From: Chitinivibrionales bacterium
GTDB lineage: Bacteria; Fibrobacterota; Chitinivibrionia; Chitinivibrionales; WJKA01
Length of the DNA stretch: 64,000 nucleotides
Assembly: GCA_014728295.1 (NCBI GenBank)
Contig: WJLW01000083.1
Coordinates: 1-64,000, forward strand
Direction: 5' to 3'
Below, piece by piece: positions 8,389 to 17,284 of this stretch. The first letter of the stretch is position 1, and every line of letters begins with the position of its first letter. The translations under genes and the position numbers were made by a program. The notes under the pieces were generated by a model that made no database searches, was not told the DNA's origin, and saw only the letters and a list, made by a program, of their open reading frames with translations.

Positions 8389-9121
8389 CCCGCTCTATTC
8401 GTTTTCCTGGTCTACCTACGTGTGGAACACCTGGATTACCGTGCCGGATTCCGGCCACAACGGGGACACGCTCGTCATCACCGTCGACCGCAGCGATACA
8501 AACATGTCCGAGGGATTGAACCTCGGATGGTTTACCATTAATTCATTTCACGACAGTCTCGAAAGCAAAAGGGTGAATATATCAGCCCGGAAACTGGCCG
8601 AAGGTGACCCTTATCTGTCAGTCACGGTGCCGATCGACGATTTTGAGACGAAATACGATTCTCTTTATTGCCACGTCGCCAACGACAGCGGCGGATACGG
8701 TGAGGTCGCCGGAACGATTTTTTTTCGTGCCGATTTACTTCCAGTCATGTGGGTGTCGGACAGCGTGAGCATCGGTGTTCACAATACAAACCCGTATGAC
8801 AGTCTCGCTCAGGATTCTGCGTTCGATCCGACGCACGCCTACCACCTTGCTCTTGTCAATGGCGAGCAGGTCGATTTTTATGCCGACATTTACCCGCACG
8901 ATCCGTATGAAGTCCTTGACTCCCTTGAGTTGATGTTCGATACCTGGCTGACACATATCCGGGACGAATTCGATTCGCTGGGGGTTCAATCGTACGAAGA
9001 TATCCTGGCACTCGGCTACATCGACTGGCCGCGGCAGCAGGCCAGATCGTGCGAGAAGAAATCAAAATCGGACTTGCCCGCAACCTCTTGCTGCGACTGG
9101 GCGCCGAGCACGCGCAGGTGA
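8333..9121 (+). pseudogene. 3' remnant of a secreted or surface protein gene
   Basis: A protein-like frame begins directly after a TAG at 8330-8332 with DAIDFADSLDTVST and runs about 260 codons. GTG 8420 is the first usable start. Its composition (many Asp, Ser, Tyr, Val and alternating hydrophobics) looks like beta-rich secreted modules, but I recognise no family. The front is missing, and the junction coincides with the cut UvsE gene, so one rearrangement probably damaged both. Near 9035 the coding-like signal seems to change frame: GQIVREEIKIGLARNLL continues in another frame to a TAA at about 9206. This suggests a frameshift, or a second fused remnant. Confidence 0.5.
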
Positions 9122-9181
9122 ATGCGATTATTCAGTATATATTTGCTTTTGGTAAAGATGTGTTTCGCAAAAGCAGCATTG

Positions 9182-9226
9182 CTAACACAACTCTAACAAT
9201 AAGCTAACAACCGGTACATATACAAT
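9182..9226 (+). promoter_or_regulatory. Putative Pho box and -10 element ahead of phoH
   Basis: CTAACA occurs at 9182-9187, 9193-9198 and 9204-9209, three direct copies at exactly 11-bp spacing on one face of the helix. A -10-like TACAAT at 9221-9226 begins 11 bases after the last copy, where an activated -10 box would be expected. PhoB and PhoP regulators bind direct repeats with 11-bp spacing, and the B. subtilis PhoP repeat is TTAACA-like. The gene downstream is phoH. Binding by a PhoB-type regulator is inferred. Confidence 0.5.
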
Positions 9227-9271
9227 ATCTATGTTTAACCACAAAGTAGTCCGGCTTTCACACTTGCTTAT

Positions 9272-10603
9272 ATGAGTCCACGTTCGAAAAAAATATTTGT
9301 ACTAGACACCAATGTCATTCTTCACGACAGCGTCTGCATCCATCAATTTGAAGAACATGACATCGTTTTGCCCATAACAGTGCTGGAAGAACTCGACCAT
9401 TTCAAAAAGGGGAATGAGAGTATAAATTTTCATGCCAGAGAGTTTGTGCGCACTCTCGATACGCTCAGCGGCGACAAAATTTTCAACGGCGGCGTAAAAA
9501 TCGGCCCCCGGCACGGCCGAATCCAGATCAAGCTCGACGAGCAGTTTCATCCCGACCTGGCATTTAATTTCAATACGACCAAACACGATCACCGCATACT
9601 CAATACGGCGTACTGCCTGGCTCAACACAGCGACAAGCGCACAATCATTCTGGTTTCCAAAGATGTCAATCTGCGCATGAAGGCCAAGGCGATCGGCCTG
9701 CTGTCCGAGGATTATCGAACCGATCACGTAGAAGACGTATCAATGCTTTACAAGGGCAAACGTATCCAGGAAGACACCTCCGCTGCGTTGATCAACAAAA
9801 TGTATGCCGCACCCTTCGAATTCGATGCAGAAAGCATTACGCCGGAGGTTGCGCTGACGCCCAACGAATTTCTGATTCTGCGCAACGGTCGCAAGTCGGC
9901 TCTGGGTACCTTCGAACCCCTACAGCAGAAGATCAGACGGGTCGACAAGTTGCCGGCCTACGGGATCGTTCCCCGCAATGCCGAGCAGACCTTTGCACTC
10001 AGCGCGCTGACCAATCCGCAAATCAAGCTGGTCACCATCTCAGGCAAAGCGGGCACGGGTAAAACACTGCTCGCACTGGCCGCGGCACTCGAAAAACGCA
10101 AACTGTACAAGCAGATTTACCTTGCGCGTCCGGTGGTACCACTGAGCAACAAAGATATCGGCTACCTGCCGGGAGATATACATTCAAAACTCGATCCCTA
10201 CATGCAGCCGCTGTATGATAACCTTGGCGTCATCCAGAACCAATTCATCGAAAGTGATGCAAAGCACAAAAAAATAAAAGAACTGCTCGACAATGAGAAA
10301 CTGGTGATCAACGCTCTTTCCTACATCCGCGGCAGAAGCCTGGTTAAAATCTTTTTTATCGTTGATGAGGCCCAGAACCTCACGCCACATGAAATCAAGA
10401 CCATCATCACCCGCACCGGGGAAGGCACCAAAATGGTCTTTACCGGCGATATATTTCAAATCGACCATCCCTACCTCGACAGCCAATCCAACGGATTGAG
10501 CTATCTTATCGAAAAGATGAAAGGGCAGAGCCTTTACGCCCACGTCACGCTGGAAAAAGGCGAGCGTTCCGAGTTGGCGGAGATTGCCAGTGACCTGCTG
10601 TAG
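9272..10603 (+). CDS. phoH: PIN-PhoH fusion ATPase (PhoH2-like)
   Basis: This 443-residue protein has two domains. Residues 8-150 are a PIN ribonuclease domain with acidic residues Asp12 (VLDTNVILHD), Glu40 (LEELDHF) and Asp131 (VSKDVNL). Residues 225-443 are a PhoH ATPase with Walker A SGKAGTGKT (257-265) and Walker B FFIVDEAQN (361-369). Proteins of this architecture act as RNA-dependent ATPases and nucleases in RNA turnover. The ATG at 9272 lacks a clear Shine-Dalgarno site, but the PIN domain begins right after it. The gene converges directly on hisF with no bases between the two stop codons. Direct repeats upstream suggest phosphate control. Confidence 0.92.
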   Translation: MSPRSKKIFVLDTNVILHDSVCIHQFEEHDIVLPITVLEELDHFKKGNESINFHAREFVRTLDTLSGDKIFNGGVKIGPRHGRIQIKLDEQFHPDLAFNFNTTKHDHRILNTAYCLAQHSDKRTIILVSKDVNLRMKAKAIGLLSEDYRTDHVEDVSMLYKGKRIQEDTSAALINKMYAAPFEFDAESITPEVALTPNEFLILRNGRKSALGTFEPLQQKIRRVDKLPAYGIVPRNAEQTFALSALTNPQIKLVTISGKAGTGKTLLALAAALEKRKLYKQIYLARPVVPLSNKDIGYLPGDIHSKLDPYMQPLYDNLGVIQNQFIESDAKHKKIKELLDNEKLVINALSYIRGRSLVKIFFIVDEAQNLTPHEIKTIITRTGEGTKMVFTGDIFQIDHPYLDSQSNGLSYLIEKMKGQSLYAHVTLEKGERSELAEIASDLL

Positions 10604-11383
10604 CTAACAGCTCATTCTTATTTTCAGGCCCCGGTTGTACAGATATTCTTTAATCTCCCGAATCGAATATTCACCGTAGTGCAGCATTGACGCCACCAGC
10701 GCAGCATCGGCCTTGCCCGAAGTGAGTACCTCATAGAGGTGTTCGGGGTTACCGCCCCCGCCCGAGGCAATAACCGGAATGTTGACAGATTCGGCGATGG
10801 TGCGGGTCAGGTTCAATTCGTATCCCTCTTTGGTACCGTCGGCGTCGATTGAATTGACAACCAGCTCTCCGGCGCCGAGTTGCTCACCCCGCTTCGCCCA
10901 TCCAATTGCATCGATACCCATCGGCCTGCGCCCGCCGTTAATGACAATTTCGTATCCGGAGGCAATAAGGTCACTTTTGTCAACCTGCCTGACATCCATG
11001 GACAATACGACGCATTGCGCGCCAAAGGCCCGCGATGCTTCGGCAATAATCTGCGGATTGCCCACCGCGGCAGAGTTGTAATTCACCTTTTCTGCGCCCG
11101 CCTGCAGCACCTTGAAGCCGTCTTCCACCGAGCGCAGGCCACCACCTACCGAAAAGGGAATAAATACTTGCGCGGCAACGTTGCTGACCACATCGATCAT
11201 GATGTCGCGCTTGTCGCTTGACGCAGTGATGTCGTAGAAGACAAGCTCATCGAGCCCTTCGTCATAATATTTCTTTGCCTGCACCACCGGATCGCCGATA
11301 TCCCTGGTGTCTACAAATTTGACGCTCTTGGCCAACTTGCCGTTGCGCACATCCAGACATGAAATAAGACGTTTACTTAACAC
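10604..11383 (-). CDS. hisF: Imidazole glycerol phosphate synthase, cyclase subunit
   Basis: HisF uses ammonia from HisH to convert PRFAR to imidazole glycerol phosphate and AICAR in histidine synthesis. The catalytic aspartates fall at Asp11 (CLDVRNG) and Asp130 (SMDVR), the canonical positions, if translation starts at GTG 11383. This supports that start over ATG 11398, which adds five residues. A GGGG site precedes the GTG. The TIM-barrel phosphate-binding motifs FSVGGGLRS and [11 protein letters not shown] are present. The start overlaps the end of hisH by seven bases. Sequences such as INGGRRPMG and [14 protein letters not shown] fit the histidine-pathway enzyme rather than the WbuZ sugar-modification branch. 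Confidence 0.93.
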   Translation of the reverse strand: MLSKRLISCLDVRNGKLAKSVKFVDTRDIGDPVVQAKKYYDEGLDELVFYDITASSDKRDIMIDVVSNVAAQVFIPFSVGGGLRSVEDGFKVLQAGAEKVNYNSAAVGNPQIIAEASRAFGAQCVVLSMDVRQVDKSDLIASGYEIVINGGRRPMGIDAIGWAKRGEQLGAGELVVNSIDADGTKEGYELNLTRTIAESVNIPVIASGGGGNPEHLYEVLTSGKADAALVASMLHYGEYSIREIKEYLYNRGLKIRMSC

Positions 11384-11997
11384 AAGGTACCGCCCCATTG
11401 CGCAAAACGAGTTAGAATTCGCAAGCCGGTACGTCCGCTTTTTTCGGGGTGAAACTGCGTGGCAAACAAGTTGCGCTCACCGATTGCGGCCGGGAAAACG
11501 GTCTCATATTCACATGTGGCAAATATCCGGCTACCCTGTACCGGCTGCGGGTAGAACGAATGCACAAAGTAAAACTCGTCGCCTGCCAAGATATTGTCGA
11601 GCAGGGGATGTTGGCGCGTCACGGTAATTGCATCCCATCCCATGTGCGGCACTTTCAAGCTCTTGTTGTGCAGATTAAACACCGGACAATTGCCGTCGAT
11701 TAATCCCAGACACGTTGTATCGCCCTCATCGGAATGGCTCAGCACGATTTGACTGCCCAGGCAGATGCCCAGCATAGGCGTGCCCTGTTCAAAAGCATCC
11801 CTGAGTGCCCGCTCCAGACCACGCTCCCGCAACACCTGCATCGATGCGCCCGCATGGCCTACACCCGGGAAAATAATCCTCTCCGCAGAACGAATTTTAG
11901 CACAATCCGGCGTTATTTCACAGGGGATATCGAGAAAATCCAGTGCCCGCTTTACCGAGGTGAGATTGCCGGCATCATAATCAACTATGCGAATCAT
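11377..11997 (-). CDS. hisH: Imidazole glycerol phosphate synthase, glutaminase subunit
   Basis: HisH (206 residues, the usual size) is a class I glutamine amidotransferase that makes ammonia and channels it to HisF. The catalytic triad is visible: nucleophile Cys79 in GICLGSQ, and His183 and Glu185 in QFHPEKSG. The oxyanion region PGVGHAG is at residues 44-50. The gene leads the hisH-hisF pair; no other his genes are in the window, so the pathway is split in this genome. Confidence 0.94.
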   Translation of the reverse strand: MIRIVDYDAGNLTSVKRALDFLDIPCEITPDCAKIRSAERIIFPGVGHAGASMQVLRERGLERALRDAFEQGTPMLGICLGSQIVLSHSDEGDTTCLGLIDGNCPVFNLHNKSLKVPHMGWDAITVTRQHPLLDNILAGDEFYFVHSFYPQPVQGSRIFATCEYETVFPAAIGERNLFATQFHPEKSGRTGLRILTRFAQWGGTLC

Positions 11998-12158
11998 ACT
12001 TGCCGCTTTTTGGAAACGTGAATAAGCAAGCTGTTAAAATAACACATGGAATGACAAGCATCACTCACCACTCGGCGGGGAGAGAAAGCGCCCGGGAGAG
12101 TATAAAAGGCACGTCAGAAATTATTTTCTATCGTTTTATCCGGATCAGAACTGCAGAG

Positions 12159-12803
12159 ATGAAACCTTACACCTGCTATCTCTTTGACGCCGACGGCACG
12201 CTTATCGATACGGCCGAGTTGATTTTCCAGTCATTTCGTTATTCATGCAAAAAATTCGGCCCTATTGATATCCCGCGTTCCCGGGTAATCGAGCACATCG
12301 GCCTGCCGCTGAGGACCCAGGCCGAACTCTATCTCGGGCCAATGAACGATAACGAGTATGCCGCCTTCAGCTCCGAGCATATGTGCCACCAGCTTCAGAT
12401 ATCCCCTGAGTACCTGCGTGTATTTGACGGGGTCACCGATGTTCTTTCCGCATTGAAATCATGTGGAGCGCAGCTTGCCGTCGTCACCTCGCGCCGCAGA
12501 GATTCTCTCAACAAGTACCTGCACACATGCGGCCTGCAGGAGTATTTCGACATCTGCATCACGCCCGAAGATACCGTGCGCCATAAACCGGACCCCGATC
12601 CAGCGCTGCTTGCCATGCAGCGCCTGTCGGCAACGGCGCGGGAAACGATTTTTATCGGGGATGCCGAATTCGATATCCTGTGCGGCAAACAGGCCGGTAT
12701 CGATACGGCCTATATTATTCAGCAACATAACAGCCCGCAGCGGCTGAAGACGCAGCCGACTTACCTCCTTCATTCACTGCATGAGCTTCTTACAAATAAC
12801 TAG
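12159..12803 (+). CDS. HAD-family hydrolase, phosphoglycolate phosphatase-like
   Basis: The protein has 214 residues from ATG 12159. All four HAD motifs are visible: FDADGT with nucleophile Asp10 and acid/base Asp12, the Thr/Ser of VVTSRRRDS, the Lys of RHKPDPDP, and the acidic pair in FIGDAEFDIL. A helical cap domain of type C1 lies between motifs I and II. It resembles Gph/PpaX phosphatases that hydrolyse phosphoglycolate or pyrophosphate, but the substrate cannot be read from sequence. An in-frame extension upstream to 12000 lacks family similarity. The gene ends two bases before the mfd start, so the two are probably co-transcribed. Confidence 0.85.
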   Translation: MKPYTCYLFDADGTLIDTAELIFQSFRYSCKKFGPIDIPRSRVIEHIGLPLRTQAELYLGPMNDNEYAAFSSEHMCHQLQISPEYLRVFDGVTDVLSALKSCGAQLAVVTSRRRDSLNKYLHTCGLQEYFDICITPEDTVRHKPDPDPALLAMQRLSATARETIFIGDAEFDILCGKQAGIDTAYIIQQHNSPQRLKTQPTYLLHSLHELLTNN

Positions 12804-12805
12804 TT

Positions 12806-15800
12806 GTGCCCGATATGGAATTTAAAAAGTTCAGCGACATCTGGCATCCGCATTTTTTTCCCCAAATCAGTACCTGGGAGCGGGAGCGTCCGGATTCCGC
12901 TCTGTTCAAGGGCCTGGCCGGCAGCAGTGATGCAGTGCTCATTTCCGGGCTTTTTGCAGCTTCACAACAGACACAATTTGTCATTGTCGATCATGCGCGC
13001 CGTGCCGAGGTATTGTGTGACGAATGTAAATCTATTGCGGGTGGGGACAATGTCTTTCTGTTTCCTTCCCGCGATGCAATTCCCTACAACATGAAATCCC
13101 CCTTCGGCCCGACCGTCGAAGCGCGCTACCGGGTCCTCGACAATCTGCTCAAAGGAGTCGGGGGCATTTATATTGCCACCGCTTCCTGCCTGCTTCAGAA
13201 AATACAACCGCAGAAAACGCTGTACAATAGCATAATTCGCCTGCACAATGGTGATGAAGTTTCATTGGACACCCTCAGCGCCTGGCTGACTCAGAATGGA
13301 TTCAGGCGCGAAAATCAGGTTGAAAATCTTGGTACGTTCAGCATCCGCGGCGGTATTGTGGATATATATCCTTTCATTACCGACAATCCGGTGCGCATCG
13401 AATTCTGGGGTGATACCATTGAATCGATGCGCGAATTCGATATTTTCACCCAACGATCATTGCAGCGCAGATCGGCACTGGAGATATTTCCGATGCGGGA
13501 ATTTGTTCTGGGCAGCGATCAGATCAGCACCGGTTTGGAAGCACTGACCGATTTTTGTGAACTCAAGGGCATCGACCTCAAAGGCGTCGACCGTCTGGAG
13601 CACCAATGGAAGCTTCAGGACGACCTGGACGGCATCGAATGGTTTTTGAGCTGGTTTGACCTCAAAACAGCGACGATTCTGGATTACCTTCCGCATGACG
13701 CGCTGGTTGTCTGGGACGACTTGCTGGGCGTCGAGCATCGCTTGCAGGAAAGCCGCCAAAATTACCTGCGCCATATCGAGCGCGTGCCCGAACTGTTCCT
13801 GCCGCTGATATCCCCACCCGAAGCACTGCTCATGCCGGATGAGCGCATCAGACAAGACCTGGCCTGTTTCGCACGCGTGTATGGCGATACCCGCGAAATC
13901 GACAGCGAGACGGTAGCTTACTCCTGCGCATTGAGCGAACAGCCGTCATATCCACATACAATCGAGTTTCTGACGGCGGATTTAGCGAAATATCACCGGG
14001 AAGGCTCTACTATCACTATTTTGGCGGCCAGTCCGGGCAGCGCCGAGCGCCTCCACGAGCTCATCGCCGAAGACTGCCCCTATGTCAAGATCTACCTGGG
14101 CAGTCTCAAAAGCGGATATGTTGACAAGACCAACAACTATCTGCTCTTTTCGGAGCAGCAGCTCTTCAATCGACCTGTTCAGCGGGCCACACCCAAAAAG
14201 ATAAAAAGCGGCATACCGCTGAAGAGTTTTGACGCCCTGGCGCCTGATGACTACATCGTCCATGTGGACCACGGAATCGGCCGATTTATCGGCATACAAC
14301 GGATCGCTGCCGCAGACGCGCAGCGCGATTGCATGGTGCTCCAGTTTCAGGGAGCGTCCAAGCTCTTTGTTCCGGTGGAGGATTTTCATAAAGTTCAGAA
14401 ATACAGGGCAGGCGAAACAGTCCAGCCAACCCTCTCGAAGCTTGGCAGCGGCACGTGGGAGCGCCTGAAAAGAAAGACCAAAGAATCGCTCAGAGAGATG
14501 GCGCAGGAGTTGATCGAGCTCTACGCGACGCGCACCTATCACGAGGGTATCTGCTTCGGCCCCGATTCAAACTGGCAGCAGGAGTTTGAAGACGCATTCG
14601 TCTTCGAGGCGACTCCCGATCAGGCCAGAGCGATTGCAGAAAGCAAAAAGGATATGGAATCGAACAAACCCATGGATCGACTGGTGTGCGGCGATGTGGG
14701 ATTCGGCAAAACTGAAGTTGCCATGCGCGCCGCTTTCAAAGCGGTAATTGCCGGGTATCAGGTGGCAGTGCTGGCGCCCACAACAATTCTTGCCAGTCAA
14801 CACTATGCGACGTTCAGTGAGCGTATGGCCAATTTTCCAGTCAAAATCGACGTGCTCAGCAGATTCCGCAAGCCTGGCGAGCAACGCCGGACCATTCTAC
14901 ATGCCACATCCGGCGCCGTTGACATCATCATCGGCACGCACCGGCTCTTATCCAAAGATATCAGCTTCAAAAACCTCGGCCTGCTGATCATCGATGAAGA
15001 GCAGAAATTCGGAGTGCGCCACAAAGAAAAGCTGAAGCATTTCCGTTCCCAAATAGACGTTCTTTCTCTAACGGCTACCCCGATACCCAGAACGTTGCAC
15101 ATGTCACTGGTGGGCGCCCGCGATCTCTCAATCATCAACACCCCGCCCCAGAACCGCTTACCGGTCGAAACAACGGTTGCCGAATTTCATGACGAGCTGG
15201 TTAAAAATGCCGTCGAAAACGAGCTTGCTCGCGGGGGGCAGGTATACTTTGTGCACAACCGGGTCAAGAACCTGCACACGATCCAGGAAAAAGTTGAACT
15301 GCTTGCGCCCCGCGCCCGGGTAATTGCCGCCCACGGACAAATGCATGAGCGCGAGCTTGAAACCGTCATGAATGCCTTTGTGGCGGGGCGCTACGACGTC
15401 CTGGTTTCGACGGTGATCATCGAAAACGGACTTGACATTGCCAACGTCAACACGATCATCGTCAACCGGGCCGACGCCCTTGGCCTTTCGCAACTCTACC
15501 AACTGCGCGGCCGGGTCGGTCGCTCCTCGGAGCAGGCCTATGCCTATCTTCTGACTCCTTCCTTCAAAAAGATGGACGAAATTTCTCTGCGTCGTTTGCG
15601 CGCACTCGAGCAATACACCGAGCTGGGTTCGGGATTCCAGATAGCGATGCGGGACCTGGAGATTCGAGGCGCCGGCAACATACTGGGCACGAAGCAGCAT
15701 GGTTTCATCGCGGCGGTTGGCTTTGAGCTTTATTGCCGGCTATTGCAGGAAGCGGTCAGCGAGGCCAAGGGTGAGCCGCCACCACAGGAGATGACGGACG

Positions 15801-16252
15801 TAAAGGTTGACATCCCGCTCGAAGCATTTATCCCTGCCGAATACATTGCCGATGGAGCCACCCGCGTAACACTTTACCAGGAGCTTTCATCGCTTGAGCA
15901 GAGCGCGGCGATCGATGAAATCGAGCAGGAGTTGGTCGACCGTTTTGGCCCTCTGCCGCAAAAAGTTTCCTCTCTGCTGCTGGTCATGCGCATCAAAGTG
16001 CTTGCGGGGCTGCTGGGGAGCGCATCGGTTGCCCTCAAAGACCGCACGCTTCACTTGACATTTGAAGGTGATGACGAACTGGTTAAAAAGAGGCTGCAGT
16101 CGGCCATGAGCAGTGGACATTCCTTCGAAATCGCCTATGCTCAGCCCATAAGCCTCAAACTCGGCCTTTCAGCCGTTGCCACAGCCGATCAGGCAACGGA
16201 AATAGTAACCATTTTAACTGATATTACCGGCGTGCATGCCACTTCCCGGTAA
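12806..16252 (+). CDS. mfd: Transcription-repair coupling factor Mfd
   Basis: Mfd (1148 residues, full family length) removes RNA polymerase stalled at DNA lesions and recruits UvrA. The N-terminal UvrB-like part includes FLFPSRDAIPYN and GPTVEARYRVL. The CarD-like RNA-polymerase interaction domain is near residue 480 (DYIVHVDHGIGRF). The DNA translocase follows, with Walker A CGDVGFGKTEVA near 630, DEEQ box LLIIDEEQKFG near 728 and motif VI GRVGRSSEQAYAY near 905. A C-terminal TRCF domain spans about 1000-1100. The GTG at 12806 was chosen; ATG 12815 (MEFKKF) is possible and neither has a strong ribosome site. Confidence 0.96.
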   Translation: MPDMEFKKFSDIWHPHFFPQISTWERERPDSALFKGLAGSSDAVLISGLFAASQQTQFVIVDHARRAEVLCDECKSIAGGDNVFLFPSRDAIPYNMKSPFGPTVEARYRVLDNLLKGVGGIYIATASCLLQKIQPQKTLYNSIIRLHNGDEVSLDTLSAWLTQNGFRRENQVENLGTFSIRGGIVDIYPFITDNPVRIEFWGDTIESMREFDIFTQRSLQRRSALEIFPMREFVLGSDQISTGLEALTDFCELKGIDLKGVDRLEHQWKLQDDLDGIEWFLSWFDLKTATILDYLPHDALVVWDDLLGVEHRLQESRQNYLRHIERVPELFLPLISPPEALLMPDERIRQDLACFARVYGDTREIDSETVAYSCALSEQPSYPHTIEFLTADLAKYHREGSTITILAASPGSAERLHELIAEDCPYVKIYLGSLKSGYVDKTNNYLLFSEQQLFNRPVQRATPKKIKSGIPLKSFDALAPDDYIVHVDHGIGRFIGIQRIAAADAQRDCMVLQFQGASKLFVPVEDFHKVQKYRAGETVQPTLSKLGSGTWERLKRKTKESLREMAQELIELYATRTYHEGICFGPDSNWQQEFEDAFVFEATPDQARAIAESKKDMESNKPMDRLVCGDVGFGKTEVAMRAAFKAVIAGYQVAVLAPTTILASQHYATFSERMANFPVKIDVLSRFRKPGEQRRTILHATSGAVDIIIGTHRLLSKDISFKNLGLLIIDEEQKFGVRHKEKLKHFRSQIDVLSLTATPIPRTLHMSLVGARDLSIINTPPQNRLPVETTVAEFHDELVKNAVENELARGGQVYFVHNRVKNLHTIQEKVELLAPRARVIAAHGQMHERELETVMNAFVAGRYDVLVSTVIIENGLDIANVNTIIVNRADALGLSQLYQLRGRVGRSSEQAYAYLLTPSFKKMDEISLRRLRALEQYTELGSGFQIAMRDLEIRGAGNILGTKQHGFIAAVGFELYCRLLQEAVSEAKGEPPPQEMTDVKVDIPLEAFIPAEYIADGATRVTLYQELSSLEQSAAIDEIEQELVDRFGPLPQKVSSLLLVMRIKVLAGLLGSASVALKDRTLHLTFEGDDELVKKRLQSAMSSGHSFEIAYAQPISLKLGLSAVATADQATEIVTILTDITGVHATSR

Positions 16253-16354
16253 ACCGCGTGGCGAACTTGTCATATGCTTCGATATGATAGAATCATCGCC
16301 CACCTATTATGTATCTTATGATACCTGCACACTTTCCGGCAAAGGATTTCTGCC

Positions 16355-17272
16355 ATGAATTACAGCCTGCTGAGGAAGGCAATCGGCTGCATGATTAGCG
16401 TGCTGATCATCACCGGCCTGTTCTGTTCGTGCGGCGAGCAGGACAACAGCCCGATAATTGCGCAGGTCGGCAATTCGGCCTTGACCCTGGAAGGATTGTA
16501 CGAAAGCATTCCCCGGGAGTATCGCGGCAGCATTACGCGCGAGCAAAACATGCAATATGCCAAGCAGTGGATCGATAACGAGCTGCTTTTCCAGGAAGCT
16601 CTCAGACGTAAATTACACAGGGAAGCTCTCATAAAAAAGCGCATCGAAAAAATGCGGCGGGATTTGCTTTGTGCAGAAATGATCAGTCGCAATACCATGT
16701 CGAATTCTATCGGTAATATCGGTGATGGCGCCATAGAAACCTATTATCAAGAAAATAAAAGCCAATTCATACGTGACGAAGACGTAGTTAAGTATCTGGA
16801 GATCATTGTTGAAGACGTCAAGACAGCCTGGCAGGTGAGATCACAATTGACCCAATCGAATTTTTTCGAGCTGGCTACCAGACATTCGCTCATTCCCGTT
16901 GTGGATCCCCGTTCGCTGAACTTTGTACCGGTTACCAGATTACATCCCTCGGTGGCAGAGGCTCTGGCAACACTTAAAGTGAACAGAATCAACGGACCGG
17001 TGAAAACCGATGCCGGATACAGCATTATCAAGCTGCTTGCACGGGAAGAGGAAGGATCTACGGCAAGCCTGGAAGAGGTGAAAGATGATATCGCCAGCCG
17101 CATTCTCATGAAACGACAGAAGGATGAACTGGCAAAGCTTCTGGACAACCTGCGTCAAAACACCTACTGCGAGTTTAATTTTGACGCGATCCCCGGCGCC
17201 AAAACCAAGAGGCCGGTCCACGCACCGGCCGAACGTGATTCTGTGGACACCGTATACCTGAACGAAAGCTAG
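16355..17272 (+). CDS. PpiC-type peptidyl-prolyl isomerase lipoprotein
   Basis: This 305-residue protein has a hydrophobic leader ending in a lipobox, LFCSC with Cys26. A SurA-N-like helical region follows (QWIDNELLFQEALRR). A divergent parvulin domain lies at about 130-240: VVKYLEIIV, then FFELATRHSL and VKTDAGYSIIKLL. It is probably a periplasmic chaperone for outer-membrane proteins, like PrsA or SurA. AAAGGA precedes the ATG. It is followed after 12 bases by surA, so the two foldases form a pair in one transcript. The isomerase active-site residues are not all obvious, so it may act mainly as a chaperone. Confidence 0.82.
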   Translation: MNYSLLRKAIGCMISVLIITGLFCSCGEQDNSPIIAQVGNSALTLEGLYESIPREYRGSITREQNMQYAKQWIDNELLFQEALRRKLHREALIKKRIEKMRRDLLCAEMISRNTMSNSIGNIGDGAIETYYQENKSQFIRDEDVVKYLEIIVEDVKTAWQVRSQLTQSNFFELATRHSLIPVVDPRSLNFVPVTRLHPSVAEALATLKVNRINGPVKTDAGYSIIKLLAREEEGSTASLEEVKDDIASRILMKRQKDELAKLLDNLRQNTYCEFNFDAIPGAKTKRPVHAPAERDSVDTVYLNES

Positions 17273-17284
17273 GAGATTTATTTA

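Noticed and set aside
10604..11997. hisHF as sugar-modification genes of the WbuYZ type
   Set aside because: HisF active-site numbering and flanks fit the histidine enzyme, and no surface-sugar genes are nearby.
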